From positions 62,001 through 126,000 of the forward strand of contig NZ_VLKO01000004.1 of the NCBI RefSeq assembly GCF_007830355.1: 64,000 bases of DNA. The letters run 5' to 3'. A program made the position numbers and the translations under genes. Every line of letters begins with the position of its first letter. The stretch's first letter is position 1. Positions 26,711 to 36,462 of this stretch are shown here, piece after piece. The notes under the pieces were generated by a model. The model saw only the letters and a program-made list of their open reading frames with translations. It had not been told where the DNA came from and ran no database searches. The stretch comes from Flavobacterium tiangeerense (GTDB taxonomy: Bacteria > Bacteroidota > Bacteroidia > Flavobacteriales > Flavobacteriaceae).

Positions 26711-27682
26711 TTATAGATCTAATAAATAAGCGAATATTAATGGGGCAACAATGGTTGCATCAGACTCAATAATAAATTTAGGTGTTTTGATATCTAATTT
26801 ACCCCAAGTAATTTTTTCATTTGGTACTGCTCCTGAGTACGAACCATAACTTGTAGTTGAATCAGAAATTTGACAGAAGTAGCTCCAAAAAGGAACATCA
26901 TGCATTTCCATATCTTGATACAACATTGGTACCACACATATAGGGAAATCTCCTGCAATACCACCACCAATTTGAAAAAATCCTATTCCATTTGAACTGT
27001 TTTTTGGGTACCAATCAGCAAGGAAAGTCATATACTCAATTCCTGATTTCATGGTAGATGCTTTCAAATCTCCTTTTAATACATAAGAAGCAAAAATATT
27101 ACCCATAGTGCTGTCTTCCCAACCTGGAACAACAATTGGTAAATTTTTCTCTGCTGCAGCATACATCCAACTGTCTTTCAAATCGATCTCGTAGTATTCT
27201 TCAAGAACACCTGATAATAACATTTTATACATGAATTCATGTGGAAAATAGCGCTCACCTTTATCATCAGCATCTTTCCAAATTTTATAAATATGCTTTT
27301 GCAAACGTCTAAAAGCTTCATGCTCAGGAATACAGGTATCCGTAACACGATTTAAACCGCGCTCTAATAAATCCCATTCATCTTGAGGTGTTAAATCTCG
27401 GTAGTTTGGAACTCTTTCATAATGAGAATGCGCTACAAGATTCATGATGTCTTCCTCTAGATTTGCTCCAGTACATGATATAATATGTACTTTATCTTGA
27501 CGGATAATTTCAGAGAATATCTTTCCAATCTCAGCAGTACTCATAGCGCCAGCCATACTCACCATCATTTTTGCACCATTTGCTAATTGGTCTTCATATG
27601 CCTTTGCGGCGTCAACTAAAGATGCAGAGTTGAAATGCAAATAATGCTTTTCGATAAACTGACTGATTGGTCCTTTACTCAT
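26711..27682 (-). CDS. Deoxyhypusine synthase-family protein (possible homospermidine synthase)
   Basis: The 323-residue protein has the deoxyhypusine synthase fold with NAD-binding segments GAMSTAEIGKIFSEI and SCTGANLEED. The catalytic-lysine motif is conserved as WGKL (Trp293-Gly294-Lys295), the position of WGKI in eukaryotic enzymes. Bacteria of this group have no eIF5A to modify, and relatives can transfer the aminobutyl group to putrescine to give homospermidine. It lies in an operon between arginine decarboxylase and the acidic-tail gene, which supports a polyamine role. The exact acceptor is inferred. Confidence 0.82.
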   Translation of the reverse strand: MSKGPISQFIEKHYLHFNSASLVDAAKAYEDQLANGAKMMVSMAGAMSTAEIGKIFSEIIRQDKVHIISCTGANLEEDIMNLVAHSHYERVPNYRDLTPQDEWDLLERGLNRVTDTCIPEHEAFRRLQKHIYKIWKDADDKGERYFPHEFMYKMLLSGVLEEYYEIDLKDSWMYAAAEKNLPIVVPGWEDSTMGNIFASYVLKGDLKASTMKSGIEYMTFLADWYPKNSSNGIGFFQIGGGIAGDFPICVVPMLYQDMEMHDVPFWSYFCQISDSTTSYGSYSGAVPNEKITWGKLDIKTPKFIIESDATIVAPLIFAYLLDL

Positions 27683-27774
27683 TTTTATATAAATTTTTAA
27701 AATATTTTTGTGAATTATGTTAAAATTATCTCAAATTTAACATTTTTTTGAATTCGTCCCTTTATTAGTATAGA

Positions 27775-29175
27775 TTATTTTCGATCGTAACCTAATATTT
27801 TTAAAACATCTTCAGAGGTCTGTTGCTCTGAGAACACTTCGGTTGCTAGAATTCCGTTTTCATCTCTATCAATTAAAATATGCTTCGGTTGTGGAATTAA
27901 ACAGTGATGTAAACCACCATAACCTCCAATAGTTTCTTGATAGGCACCAGTATTGAAGAACCCAATGTACAACGGTTTCTCTTTATTGTATTTTGGCAAA
28001 TAAATAGCATTCATATTTTGCTCAGAGTTGTAATAATCATCACTATCACAAGTCATTCCACCTAGTAATACCCGCTCATAAGTATCATTCCAACGGTTCA
28101 CTGCTAACATGATAAACCTTTTGTTAATGGCCCAAGTATCTGGTAAAGTGGTAATAAATGAAGAATCAATCATATTCCACTTTTCTCTATCATTTTGTTG
28201 CTTTTGATACAAAACTTGGTAAATAGCTCCACCACTTTCACCTACCGTAAAGGATCCAAATTCAGTAAAAATATTTGGAACATCAACTTCAGCTTCATCA
28301 CAAGCAATTTTTATTTGATTAATGATTTCATCAATCATGTATTGGTAATCATATTCAAATGCTAATGAGTTTTTGATTGGAAAACCTCCACCAATATTTA
28401 ATCCATCAAGTGTAGGGCATTCTTTTTTGAGCGCTACATAAACTTTAATACATTTTACTAATTCGTTCCAGTAATATGCATTATCATTGATTCCAGTATT
28501 GATAAAAAAGTGTAACATTTTCAGTTCCAATTTTTTATTCTCTTTAATCTCTTTTTTGTAAAATGGAACTATATTTTTGTATCCAATACCAAGTCTAGAG
28601 GTATAAAACTCAAATTTAGGTTCTTCTTCAGCTGCAATACGAATACCTATTTTAAACTTATTTTTGATTTGACCTTGTAACAAGTCTAATTCCTCAAAAT
28701 TGTCAATGATTGGTATTGTATTTTTATGTCCGTTATTAATTAAACGAGCAATGTTTTCTATGTATTGATCTCTTTTAAAACCATTACAAATTACATAGGT
28801 ACTTTTGTTTATCTTACCTTTCTCCATTAAGTTTTCAACAATATTAATGTCAAAAGCCGAAGAGGTTTCTATGTGAATGTTATTCTTGAAAGCCTCATTC
28901 ATAATGTATTCAAAATGAGAGCTTTTAGTACAGTAGCAATAGTAATATTTTGCTTCGTACTTGTTTTTTTCCATTGATTTTCTAAACCAGCTTTTTGCTT
29001 TACTGATGTTATTAGAAATTTGAGGCAAATAGGTAAATTTTAAAGGCGTACCGTATTGCTCAACTAATTTCATTAAATCAATATTATGAAAAAGTAAATG
29101 ATCTTTATTTAAAGTAAATTCTTCTTGTGGAAAATAGTATGTTTGATTTATTAAGTCAGAATATTTTGTATTCAT
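27775..29175 (-). CDS. speA: Biosynthetic arginine decarboxylase, PLP-dependent fold type III
   Basis: The 466-residue protein is an alanine-racemase-fold decarboxylase. YYYCYCTKSSHFEYIMNEA takes the place of the PLP-lysine segment, GLNIGGGFP is the phosphate-binding glycine loop, and VLLGGMTCDSDDYY resembles the C-terminal active-site Cys-Asp motif. It is shorter than the 630-residue E. coli SpeA, as in other Bacteroidota. It converts arginine to agmatine for polyamine synthesis. No agmatinase gene sits between it and the next gene, where related genomes often have one (from memory). Confidence 0.85.
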   Translation of the reverse strand: MNTKYSDLINQTYYFPQEEFTLNKDHLLFHNIDLMKLVEQYGTPLKFTYLPQISNNISKAKSWFRKSMEKNKYEAKYYYCYCTKSSHFEYIMNEAFKNNIHIETSSAFDINIVENLMEKGKINKSTYVICNGFKRDQYIENIARLINNGHKNTIPIIDNFEELDLLQGQIKNKFKIGIRIAAEEEPKFEFYTSRLGIGYKNIVPFYKKEIKENKKLELKMLHFFINTGINDNAYYWNELVKCIKVYVALKKECPTLDGLNIGGGFPIKNSLAFEYDYQYMIDEIINQIKIACDEAEVDVPNIFTEFGSFTVGESGGAIYQVLYQKQQNDREKWNMIDSSFITTLPDTWAINKRFIMLAVNRWNDTYERVLLGGMTCDSDDYYNSEQNMNAIYLPKYNKEKPLYIGFFNTGAYQETIGGYGGLHHCLIPQPKHILIDRDENGILATEVFSEQQTSEDVLKILGYDRK

Positions 29176-29227
29176 GGATATGGATTTTGTAGATTAAATA
29201 TTTAAATAAAATAGATTAATCTATCAT

Positions 29228-29407
29228 TCAAACCCTAATATTAGCATACACAATTTGAAGTTTTTCAGTATCTGATTTCATGTATTGAAAAACATCAAAA
29301 CTAAAATTTCCCTTTATAGAATAAAAACGCTTTAACATCCTTAAAAAAGACATTTTGTTACTGTTTTTATTAGAGCAATACTTGAATTTATTTCGACTTT
29401 TTTTCAT
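29228..29407 (-). CDS. Possible small leader ORF upstream of speA (59 residues)
   Basis: A frame from ATG 29407 to TGA 29228-29230 encodes 59 residues beginning MKKSRNKFKY and ending YANIRV. It is basic, with no membrane segment. A -7 element TACATTTG lies six bases before the ATG, so a transcript from it would be almost leaderless. The frame may therefore be a real small protein or simply part of a 230-nt untranslated leader of speA. No homologue is known to me. Confidence 0.35.
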   Translation of the reverse strand: MKKSRNKFKYCSNKNSNKMSFLRMLKRFYSIKGNFSFDVFQYMKSDTEKLQIVYANIRV

Positions 29408-29412
29408 TGGTG

Positions 29413-29420
29413 CAAATGTA
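29413..29420 (-). promoter_or_regulatory. -7 promoter element (TACATTTG) for the speA operon
   Basis: On the minus strand TACATTTG follows a TTG after a 21-bp spacer, a good match to the Bacteroidota promoter form. It drives the region upstream of speA, giving a leader of about 230 nt. Confidence 0.55.
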
Positions 29421-29464
29421 AAAAATAATATATACGTAATGCAATCCTTTTTTATAAAAAATAT

Positions 29465-30532
29465 TTAGTTTTTATAATCTTCAAAGGCTTTAAGAATCAT
29501 TTCATTTTCAACCAATTGATTTATTTTAATTTTACCAATACCTTCGATTAGGGCAAATTGTATCTCCCCATATTCATTTTTCTTGTCATGAACTAGTAAT
29601 TCAAATATGGGATCGATGTCTTTTTGATCAAATACTATATCCTCGTAAATGTGTTTAATGCATGCTTTTATCTGAGAATATTCGTCTACTTTCAATAGTC
29701 CTTTTTGCCATGAAAGATAACTTTCTAAAATCATACCAGCTGCTATTGCCTCACCATGTAACAGTGTTGTTTTTAATTCATTCTCTAGAAAATAACTTTC
29801 AATTGCATGGCCTAATGTGTGTCCAAAATTAAGAGATTTTCTAATATTATTTTCTGTTGGATCTTGCATTACAATTTCATTTTTGATTTCAACAGATCGA
29901 TATATGAGTTTGTCAAAGTCAGCAAAATCAAATGCATCAAGATCGGTAAATGTTTTCCAATAACTTGCATCATAAATTAAGCCATGTTTTAGCATTTCTG
30001 CAAGACCAGAACGCATTTCGTTTTGTGGTACGGTTTCTAAGTATTGTGTATCTATCAATACCATTTTAGGAACATTAATAACCCCAATTTGATTTTTGAG
30101 ATTACCTAGATCAACACCATTTTTTCCACCCACAGAAGCGTCAACCATAGCCAAAAGAGTGGTAGGGATGTGAATAAATTCAACACCTCTTTTAAAAGTA
30201 GATGCAATAAAGCCTCCTAAATCTGTAACTACACCACCACCTACATTGAGAACTAGTGATTTTCTATCGGCTTTTAATTCCGTTAAAACATTCCAAATTT
30301 GAACACATGTTTCAATATTTTTATTTTCCTCTCCAGATTCAAATTCTATAATTTCGATCGTTAAATCAGTTTCTAAATTTGATAGAAAAATTGGTAAACA
30401 GTGTTCATTTGTATGATTATCTACAATAATAAAAATATTAGAAAATTTTTTATTACTAATATATTCATTAAGCGCTGCATAAGCATTTTCATTGAAGTAT
30501 ATGGGATAGTTATTGGCTTGTATGGTTTGCAT
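29465..30532 (-). CDS. aroB: 3-dehydroquinate synthase
   Basis: The 355-residue protein has the NAD-binding and catalytic motifs of AroB: LNVGGGVVTDLGGF, IPTTLLAMVDASVGGKNGVD, and the zinc ligands in SGLAEMLKHGLI, NFGHTLGHAIE and LLHGEAIAAGM. It makes 3-dehydroquinate in the shikimate pathway. It is 8 bp downstream of the O-antigen-ligase-like gene on the same strand, so the two may be cotranscribed. Confidence 0.95.
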   Translation of the reverse strand: MQTIQANNYPIYFNENAYAALNEYISNKKFSNIFIIVDNHTNEHCLPIFLSNLETDLTIEIIEFESGEENKNIETCVQIWNVLTELKADRKSLVLNVGGGVVTDLGGFIASTFKRGVEFIHIPTTLLAMVDASVGGKNGVDLGNLKNQIGVINVPKMVLIDTQYLETVPQNEMRSGLAEMLKHGLIYDASYWKTFTDLDAFDFADFDKLIYRSVEIKNEIVMQDPTENNIRKSLNFGHTLGHAIESYFLENELKTTLLHGEAIAAGMILESYLSWQKGLLKVDEYSQIKACIKHIYEDIVFDQKDIDPIFELLVHDKKNEYGEIQFALIEGIGKIKINQLVENEMILKAFEDYKN

Positions 30533-30540
30533 TTTTATTT

Positions 30541-32868
30541 TTATTTACAAAGTTTATTAAAAAGGTCTATTGTTCCGGGATAATTTTTATTGACTGCAAT
30601 CCCTAGGTACTTACAAGCATTTGTTTTGTCTTGCATTTTATAATAACAACCTGAAAGCAAATATTCGGTTTTACCATCATTTAGTGTTGGTTCATTTACT
30701 ATTTTTAGCAAATAACTAATAGCGGTTTCACTTCTATTTAAACTAAAATAACAAACGGCTATATCTTGGTAAATTACCTTTTTTTCGGGATGTAACGCTA
30801 GTTCTTTTTCATAAAGTACAATAGCTTTTTCAAATTGTTTAGCGTCTCCCAATTTTTTTGCTTCAATCATATAATTGATTGCTTTTGGGGCATTTTCTAT
30901 ATCTTCAGATGGATTGTTTTGAATAGTAGAAGTTGGTGATTCTTGTTTTATTTTTTTATTTAATGTAGAATCATTAGGATAAATTCTCACCCCTTCTTTG
31001 ATAAAGGCCTCTATTTTTTGGGGATTGTAACCCGCCTGTTTGAGAGCAACTGCAGTGTTTTTCCAGTTTGAAGGCATGCTTCTATATTGACTAAAAAGTT
31101 TGTGTAGCTTAAATATTTCGGCGGTATCCTTATGTACAACTGCCATTCTAAGGCCATCTAAATAAAAATTAAGTGTCCTTGGTCTGGCATAAAATGCTGA
31201 TTTCAAATACTCATACGCTTTCTTTTGGTTGCCTTTTAATTTTTCTATTTTATGCAAATACCAGTTTGAAATTCCCATATAAGGATTTATTGTATTTGAT
31301 AATTTAAAATATTTTTCAGCTTCCTCTAAGTTATTCTCATTAAACAATGCAATAGCTGTGTGTTGGTAAAATGTTTCTCCATAAATACCTACTCTTGTTA
31401 TAGTTGGGAATTCATTAAGGATTACATTAGAAGATACCGGCGTTTTATCAAATTTTATTCTGTATTCTAACTGGGCTGCTCTCCAGTCCATAAAAGAGAT
31501 ACAAGTTGTAACCACGCTAACTATAATTAAAAACAAACCTACCTTTTGTGAGTTACCATTTAAACCTGAATGCTTGGTTGAATTTAAGACTGTAAATACA
31601 ATCATCAATGCAAAAGCCAGTTGCATTGTAGGTCTATACAGCGGAAAGTTAAAAAAGGCATCTATAAAATACCCTGTAATAAGCATTAAAACAAGTAAAG
31701 AAATAGTTTTATCGGTATCGTTTTTTGTAAAAATATTTTTAATGTTGATAAAAAATATTAAAATAAAAAGACTCAAATACACTAAGCCGTTAATAATTCC
31801 CGTTTCGGCTGCTATTTCAAGAAAATCGTTGTGAGTATGTGAAGAAATTAATGCTTCATCTGTGGTGGTTCTTTCATAAGGAATACTTTCAACTCTCCAG
31901 TTTCCTAGACCGATGCCCGTTATGGGGTCTTTTGAAATCATTTGCGTTGCATTGCTCCAATAACTCAACCTCCCAGACGCAGAGGCTTCATTTGTATCAG
32001 CAATTTGCATAATTCTAGCACTTACGGATTCAAACCTTCCAACACTATTACTATTTTTAAAAACGATAGTACTTAAAAAAACAGCCAACGCTATTGGAAT
32101 TAAAATATAGGTGGTTTGTTCTACTGTTTTTTTTGCGAATGAATGTATTTTGAAATAGACTACTAGAAAGACTACAACTTGAAAAAACAATCCCAAATAA
32201 GCAGCTCTAGAACTGATTAAGATTACTGTAAAACTTGCTAGCAACAAACATAAAGCTAAAAACCATTTCTTCCAGTTGTTATAGTGTAAAATTCCTAAAA
32301 CTAAAAAAGGAATTTTAACATTAAGACTCGCTGCAAAAATATTAACGTTTCCTGTATTCCCTTTTAAGTTATTTAAAGCACTAGTTACACTTGCAAAGTC
32401 ATTCAATACTGTACTTAATTGCAAAACAGTTTGTAAAAAAACACTTGCTCCCACAAGTATAGTAATGTAGTACAGCAAATGCAATTTATCTCTAAACAAG
32501 AGAATCAAGTTAAGTATCATCACTGCAACAACCAGTAATTGAATAAAACTATTGATTGACAGTGAAAGGTTTTTTGTAAAAAATAGGGAGCAACCACAAA
32601 GAATAATAAACAAAAAATAGATTTTTAAAACTAAACCCTCGCTAGAGAAAATTTTAGTCTTTTTAAAAGCTACTTTTTTATTGCTAAAAAGGTAGAGTAA
32701 TGCAACAATATTAATCACAGCCATGTAAAAAAACTGCGTGTTTAATATTTCAATACTTTTAAAATGAGGCAAAAAATCAATCAAAAAATAACAAAAAAGA
32801 AAAAATAATGCCATGAAATTTTCATAAAATGAGTTTTGTACTGTATCGTTTTTAATTTCTGTATTCAT
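30541..32868 (-). CDS. O-antigen ligase-like membrane protein with TPR repeats (Wzy_C)
   Basis: The 775-residue protein begins with 10-12 membrane segments, including a long external loop around residues 270-350 that holds the Wzy_C/O-antigen ligase signature region (GIGLGNWRVESIP and SHTHNDFLEIAAETG). The C-terminal half (about 460-775) is soluble with TPR-like helical pairs such as AEKYFKLSNTINPYMG and FEKAIVLYEKELALHP. It probably joins or polymerises surface glycans at the periplasmic face. The exact polymer is not predictable. Confidence 0.85.
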   Translation of the reverse strand: MNTEIKNDTVQNSFYENFMALFFLFCYFLIDFLPHFKSIEILNTQFFYMAVINIVALLYLFSNKKVAFKKTKIFSSEGLVLKIYFLFIILCGCSLFFTKNLSLSINSFIQLLVVAVMILNLILLFRDKLHLLYYITILVGASVFLQTVLQLSTVLNDFASVTSALNNLKGNTGNVNIFAASLNVKIPFLVLGILHYNNWKKWFLALCLLLASFTVILISSRAAYLGLFFQVVVFLVVYFKIHSFAKKTVEQTTYILIPIALAVFLSTIVFKNSNSVGRFESVSARIMQIADTNEASASGRLSYWSNATQMISKDPITGIGLGNWRVESIPYERTTTDEALISSHTHNDFLEIAAETGIINGLVYLSLFILIFFINIKNIFTKNDTDKTISLLVLMLITGYFIDAFFNFPLYRPTMQLAFALMIVFTVLNSTKHSGLNGNSQKVGLFLIIVSVVTTCISFMDWRAAQLEYRIKFDKTPVSSNVILNEFPTITRVGIYGETFYQHTAIALFNENNLEEAEKYFKLSNTINPYMGISNWYLHKIEKLKGNQKKAYEYLKSAFYARPRTLNFYLDGLRMAVVHKDTAEIFKLHKLFSQYRSMPSNWKNTAVALKQAGYNPQKIEAFIKEGVRIYPNDSTLNKKIKQESPTSTIQNNPSEDIENAPKAINYMIEAKKLGDAKQFEKAIVLYEKELALHPEKKVIYQDIAVCYFSLNRSETAISYLLKIVNEPTLNDGKTEYLLSGCYYKMQDKTNACKYLGIAVNKNYPGTIDLFNKLCK

Positions 32869-33129
32869 TTTAATTTTGGTAAGAATTGGTTTTAATATCT
32901 AAAGAGATACGCTAGTTTTATACTATTTTTATTTCAATTCAAAACACTTTAATTTACTCTTTTATTTTTTTTAAAAGGCATTTGGTCATTTCGCATTTTT
33001 GAATATAAAATTTTAATTGCCAAATGTATAAATTTATCAATTCTTAAATTATTTAATACCATAAAAAAGTTCGTATTGCATTTTTCTTTTTTTTGACATC
33101 AAATTTTATAAAAATATTCAAAGTCTGCC

Positions 33130-33137
33130 TATATTTG
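33130..33137 (+). promoter_or_regulatory. -7 promoter element (TATATTTG) for proline dehydrogenase
   Basis: TATATTTG lies 19 bp before ATG 33157. No good -33 TTG is seen at the usual distance. Confidence 0.45.
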
Positions 33138-33156
33138 TATAAAATTAAAACAGATA

Positions 33157-34326
33157 ATGGAAAAGATATTTGATAATACACAAGTTGCCTTTGCATTAAA
33201 AAGCGATACAGAACTTGATCGTGCATATTTTTTATTTAAAATGATATCTAATCAACCTCTTGTTAGAATAGGAACAGCAGTTACCAATTTTGCAATCAAA
33301 GCACATTTACCAGTAGAAGGATTAATAAGAGCAACGGTTTTTGATCATTTTTGTGGAGGTGTTAACGAAATGGACTGTCTTAACGTTGTTGATAAAATGT
33401 TTACTAAAGGCGTGACTTCTGTATTGGATTATTCAGTAGAAGGAAAAGAAGAAGAAGATCAGTTTGATGCTGCTTTGAAAATGACATTAAAAACAATCGA
33501 CTTTGCTAAGAAAAGAGATGCTATTCCTTTTGCCGTTTTTAAACCAACTGGTTTTGGACGATTTGAATTGTATGAAAAGCTAGGTAACAATGAGAAATTA
33601 AATGAAGAAGAACAAATTGAATGGAATAGAGTGGTAGCTCGATTTGATTTGGTTTGCAAAGAAGCTCATGAAAAAAATGTATCACTATTAATAGATGGTG
33701 AAGAAAGTTGGATGCAAGATGCTGCCGATGATCTTGTGACTCAAATGATGCGCAAATACAATAAAGAGAAAGCGATTGTTTTTAACACTTTGCAAATGTA
33801 CCGTTGGGACCGATTGGATTACCTGAAAAAATTACATGAGCAATCTAAAAATGAAGGATTTCATATAGGTATGAAAATAGTTCGTGGTGCGTATATGGAG
33901 AAAGAAAATGTACGTGCTCAAGAAAAAGGATATCCTACACCTATTTGTGCCTCAAAAGAAGCTACAGATGTTAATTATGATGCGGCCATTAGTTACATGA
34001 CTGAAAACTTAGATATGATGTCTATATTTGCTGGTACTCACAATGAGTCAAGTACGTATACACTCATGAATTTAATGCATGAAAAAGGGATTAAATCAAA
34101 TGATAATAGAATATGGTTTGGACAATTATACGGCATGAGTGATAATATTAGTTATAATCTAGCCAATTCCACTTATAATGTTTCTAAATATTTACCTTTT
34201 GGTCCTGTAAGAGACGTTATGCCTTATTTAATTCGTCGTGCGGAAGAAAACACATCCGTAGCAGGTCAAACAAGCCGAGAGTTAATGATGATTAAAGCGG
34301 AAAGAAATAGAAGAAAAGGAAAATAA
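33157..34326 (+). CDS. Proline dehydrogenase family protein
   Basis: The 389-residue protein has the PRODH TIM-barrel landmarks: LLIDGEESWMQD, MKIVRGAYMEKENVRA (the RGAY substrate motif), FAGTHNESS, FGQLYGMSDNISYNL (flavin and substrate contacts) and the C-terminal PYLIRRAEENTS with the RRxxE motif. It oxidises proline with FAD to pyrroline-5-carboxylate and delivers electrons to the quinone pool at the membrane. The second enzyme (P5C dehydrogenase) is not here, so it is the monofunctional form. Confidence 0.93.
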   Translation: MEKIFDNTQVAFALKSDTELDRAYFLFKMISNQPLVRIGTAVTNFAIKAHLPVEGLIRATVFDHFCGGVNEMDCLNVVDKMFTKGVTSVLDYSVEGKEEEDQFDAALKMTLKTIDFAKKRDAIPFAVFKPTGFGRFELYEKLGNNEKLNEEEQIEWNRVVARFDLVCKEAHEKNVSLLIDGEESWMQDAADDLVTQMMRKYNKEKAIVFNTLQMYRWDRLDYLKKLHEQSKNEGFHIGMKIVRGAYMEKENVRAQEKGYPTPICASKEATDVNYDAAISYMTENLDMMSIFAGTHNESSTYTLMNLMHEKGIKSNDNRIWFGQLYGMSDNISYNLANSTYNVSKYLPFGPVRDVMPYLIRRAEENTSVAGQTSRELMMIKAERNRRKGK

Positions 34327-34335
34327 TAAAACCAA

Positions 34336-34370
34336 AAAACTCCAATTTGTTATCAAATTGGAGTTTTTTT
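34336..34370. terminator. Bidirectional terminator after proline dehydrogenase
   Basis: AACTCCAATTTG pairs with CAAATTGGAGTT around a 4-nt loop, flanked by an A-run and a run of nine T. It separates two convergent genes. Confidence 0.9.
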
Positions 34371-34388
34371 TTGGCTCTAAAAAAAAAA

Positions 34389-36176
34389 TTAAGAATTGCT
34401 AAACTGCAGATTGCTTAAATTTTTATAAATTCCATTTTCAAGGACAATTAAATCTTGATGTGTTCCTTGTTCAGCAATTATACCATTATCTAAAACTAAT
34501 ATTTGATCTGCAGAACGAATGGTAGAAAGCCTATGTGCAATAATGATACTAGTTCTACCTTCCATTAAAATTTCAAGAGCTTCTTGAACCAATTTTTCAC
34601 TTTCACTATCAAGAGCTGAAGTTGCTTCATCTAAGATTAAAATACTAGGATTTTTCAATAAAGCTCTAGCAATTGCAATGCGTTGACGTTGTCCGCCTGA
34701 AAGCTTTATTCCTCTTTCACCTACTACGGTTTCAAATTTTTCTGGAAAACTTTCTATAAATTGATAAGCATTAGCTTGTTTTGCTGCTACTAAAATTTCT
34801 TGGTCCGTTGCATTTGGTTTTCCGTAAGCAATATTCTCTTTAATAGTTCCTCCAAAAAGAATAACATCTTGAGGAACAATACTCATATTACCGCGAAGGT
34901 TTTCAAGATCGTAGTCGTAAATGTTTTTTCCATCAATTAAAATTTCACCATTGTCAATATTGTAAAAACGAAGTAGGAGTGATGCTATTGTAGATTTACC
35001 TGTTCCACTAGGTCCTACTATTGCTATTTTTTGACCAAAATTAGCTGAAAAATTTACATTTTTTAAAACCTTTATTTCCTTTCTTGACTGATAACTAAAT
35101 GCAACATTTCTGAATTCTACTGTACCCTTAATTTTTTGTATTGCAACTTTTTCTTTGTTAGAGTTTATTTTTTCTGGAGTTTCGTCAAGCAGTTCAAAAA
35201 CACGTTCTGTAGCTCCTATAGCTTTTTGAATTTGTGCATAAAGCTCTGCTATACCGCCGAAAGAAGCGCCTACAAAGGTAGAGTATAATACAAATGAAAT
35301 CAATTGGCCAACACTCATTTCACCACTAATGCTCAATTGAACTCCGTACCAAACTACGGCCACAATAGCCCCAAAAAGACAGAAAATTATAAAGGAAGCA
35401 AAATAACCACGGTATTTTCCACCCTTAATAGCAATTGATACTACTTCTTTTATTTTAAAATTATATCTAGCAATTTCATACCATTCATTCGCAAAGGCCT
35501 TTACAATACTAATACCTTGCATCGTTTCCTCTACAATAACTTGACTTTCTGCTACTTTATCTTGAACATTTTTAGAATATTTCCTGATAAATCTACCGAA
35601 TACAACAGCTGCAATTGCAACCAGCGGTACAACAGATAACATCAATAAGGTAAGCTTTATACTTTCATTAGCTAATAGAAGAACTCCTCCAACAATTAAA
35701 ATAAATTGACGTAAAAATTCAGCAATGGTTGATGTAAGTGTGTCTTGTATTTGCGTGATATCTGAGCTAATACGACTATTAAGTTCTCCTACACGTTTTT
35801 GGGAGAAGAATGACATAGGTAATTTTACCAAATTTGAATAAAGTGCTAACCGAAGATTTGCAAGTGTATTTTCAGTAAAATTCACAAATAAGGACAATCT
35901 AAAAAAGGAGAAAATAGATTGAAGAAACAAGATCACAAGCAATCCGCCTGCAATTAGGTTTGCTTGGTCATTGTCTTTATTCTTAACACAATCAATTAGC
36001 ATTCCCATCAGCTTAGGAAATGCCAAGGCCGTACCCCCCGTAAAAACTAAAAAAAGTAAACCTACATAAAATTTCCATTGATGCTTTCCAGCAAAACGAA
36101 AAATTACAGTTGCTTTTTGCAGAGATGATGCCGTAATTTTAGATTTTGGTAAATCGTTTTCTTTGAACCTAGCCAT
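34389..36176 (-). CDS. ABC transporter, fused membrane and ATPase domains (MsbA/lipid-flippase-like)
   Basis: From ATG 36176 the protein has 595 residues. A six-helix membrane domain (residues about 30-320) precedes an ABC ATPase with Walker A GPSGTGKSTIASLLL, signature LSGGQRQRIAIARALL, Walker B SILILDEATSALD and an AHRLS switch. This half-transporter layout is that of MsbA-like exporters, working as a dimer. Substrate is unknown, with lipid A, other lipids or drugs all possible. A longer frame from a TTG at 36197 is less likely. Confidence 0.9.
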   Translation of the reverse strand: MARFKENDLPKSKITASSLQKATVIFRFAGKHQWKFYVGLLFLVFTGGTALAFPKLMGMLIDCVKNKDNDQANLIAGGLLVILFLQSIFSFFRLSLFVNFTENTLANLRLALYSNLVKLPMSFFSQKRVGELNSRISSDITQIQDTLTSTIAEFLRQFILIVGGVLLLANESIKLTLLMLSVVPLVAIAAVVFGRFIRKYSKNVQDKVAESQVIVEETMQGISIVKAFANEWYEIARYNFKIKEVVSIAIKGGKYRGYFASFIIFCLFGAIVAVVWYGVQLSISGEMSVGQLISFVLYSTFVGASFGGIAELYAQIQKAIGATERVFELLDETPEKINSNKEKVAIQKIKGTVEFRNVAFSYQSRKEIKVLKNVNFSANFGQKIAIVGPSGTGKSTIASLLLRFYNIDNGEILIDGKNIYDYDLENLRGNMSIVPQDVILFGGTIKENIAYGKPNATDQEILVAAKQANAYQFIESFPEKFETVVGERGIKLSGGQRQRIAIARALLKNPSILILDEATSALDSESEKLVQEALEILMEGRTSIIIAHRLSTIRSADQILVLDNGIIAEQGTHQDLIVLENGIYKNLSNLQFSNS

Positions 36177-36318
36177 TGATATTTGTTTATACTGCAAATG
36201 TAGGACTAACAGATATCAATACAAAACATATCATGTGTTTCGTTAAATTTGTAGAATTCTGTCTGCTAGATTATTACAATTTAATTCAAATTTTTTTTGA
36301 TTTTTTTTCAAAAAGGCC

Positions 36319-36348
36319 TTGCAGAATCAAATTCTAACACTATATTTG
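36319..36348 (+). promoter_or_regulatory. Promoter of tRNA-Val: TTG-N19-TATATTTG
   Basis: TTG at 36319-36321 and TATATTTG at 36341-36348 are separated by exactly 19 bp, the canonical Bacteroidota housekeeping promoter spacing. The mature tRNA begins 38 bp further on. Confidence 0.8.
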
Positions 36349-36386
36349 CACTCGCAATCAGGTAATGATTGCAACCTAATAAAATA

Positions 36387-36461
36387 GGGCGATTAGCTCA
36401 GCTGGTTCAGAGCACCTCGTTTACACCGAGGGGGTCGGGGGTTCGAACCCCTCATCGCCCA
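36387..36461 (+). tRNA. tRNA-Val (anticodon TAC)
   Basis: A complete 75-nt cloverleaf can be drawn. The acceptor GGGCGAT pairs with ATCGCCC, the D arm is GCTC/GAGC, the anticodon arm is CCTCG-TTTACAC-CGAGG with anticodon TAC, and the T arm has loop TTCGAAC. The discriminator is A and CCA is not encoded. It decodes GTA (and other GTN) valine codons. Its terminator is repeated perfectly at the far end of the PUL, see 36463-36499 and 60266-60302. Confidence 0.97.
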
Positions 36462-36462
36462 C

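Noticed and set aside
34336..34370. Third copy of the 37-bp repeat
   Set aside because: This terminator shares only the AACTCCA/TGGAGTT ends common to flavobacterial terminators. The inner stem and flanks differ.
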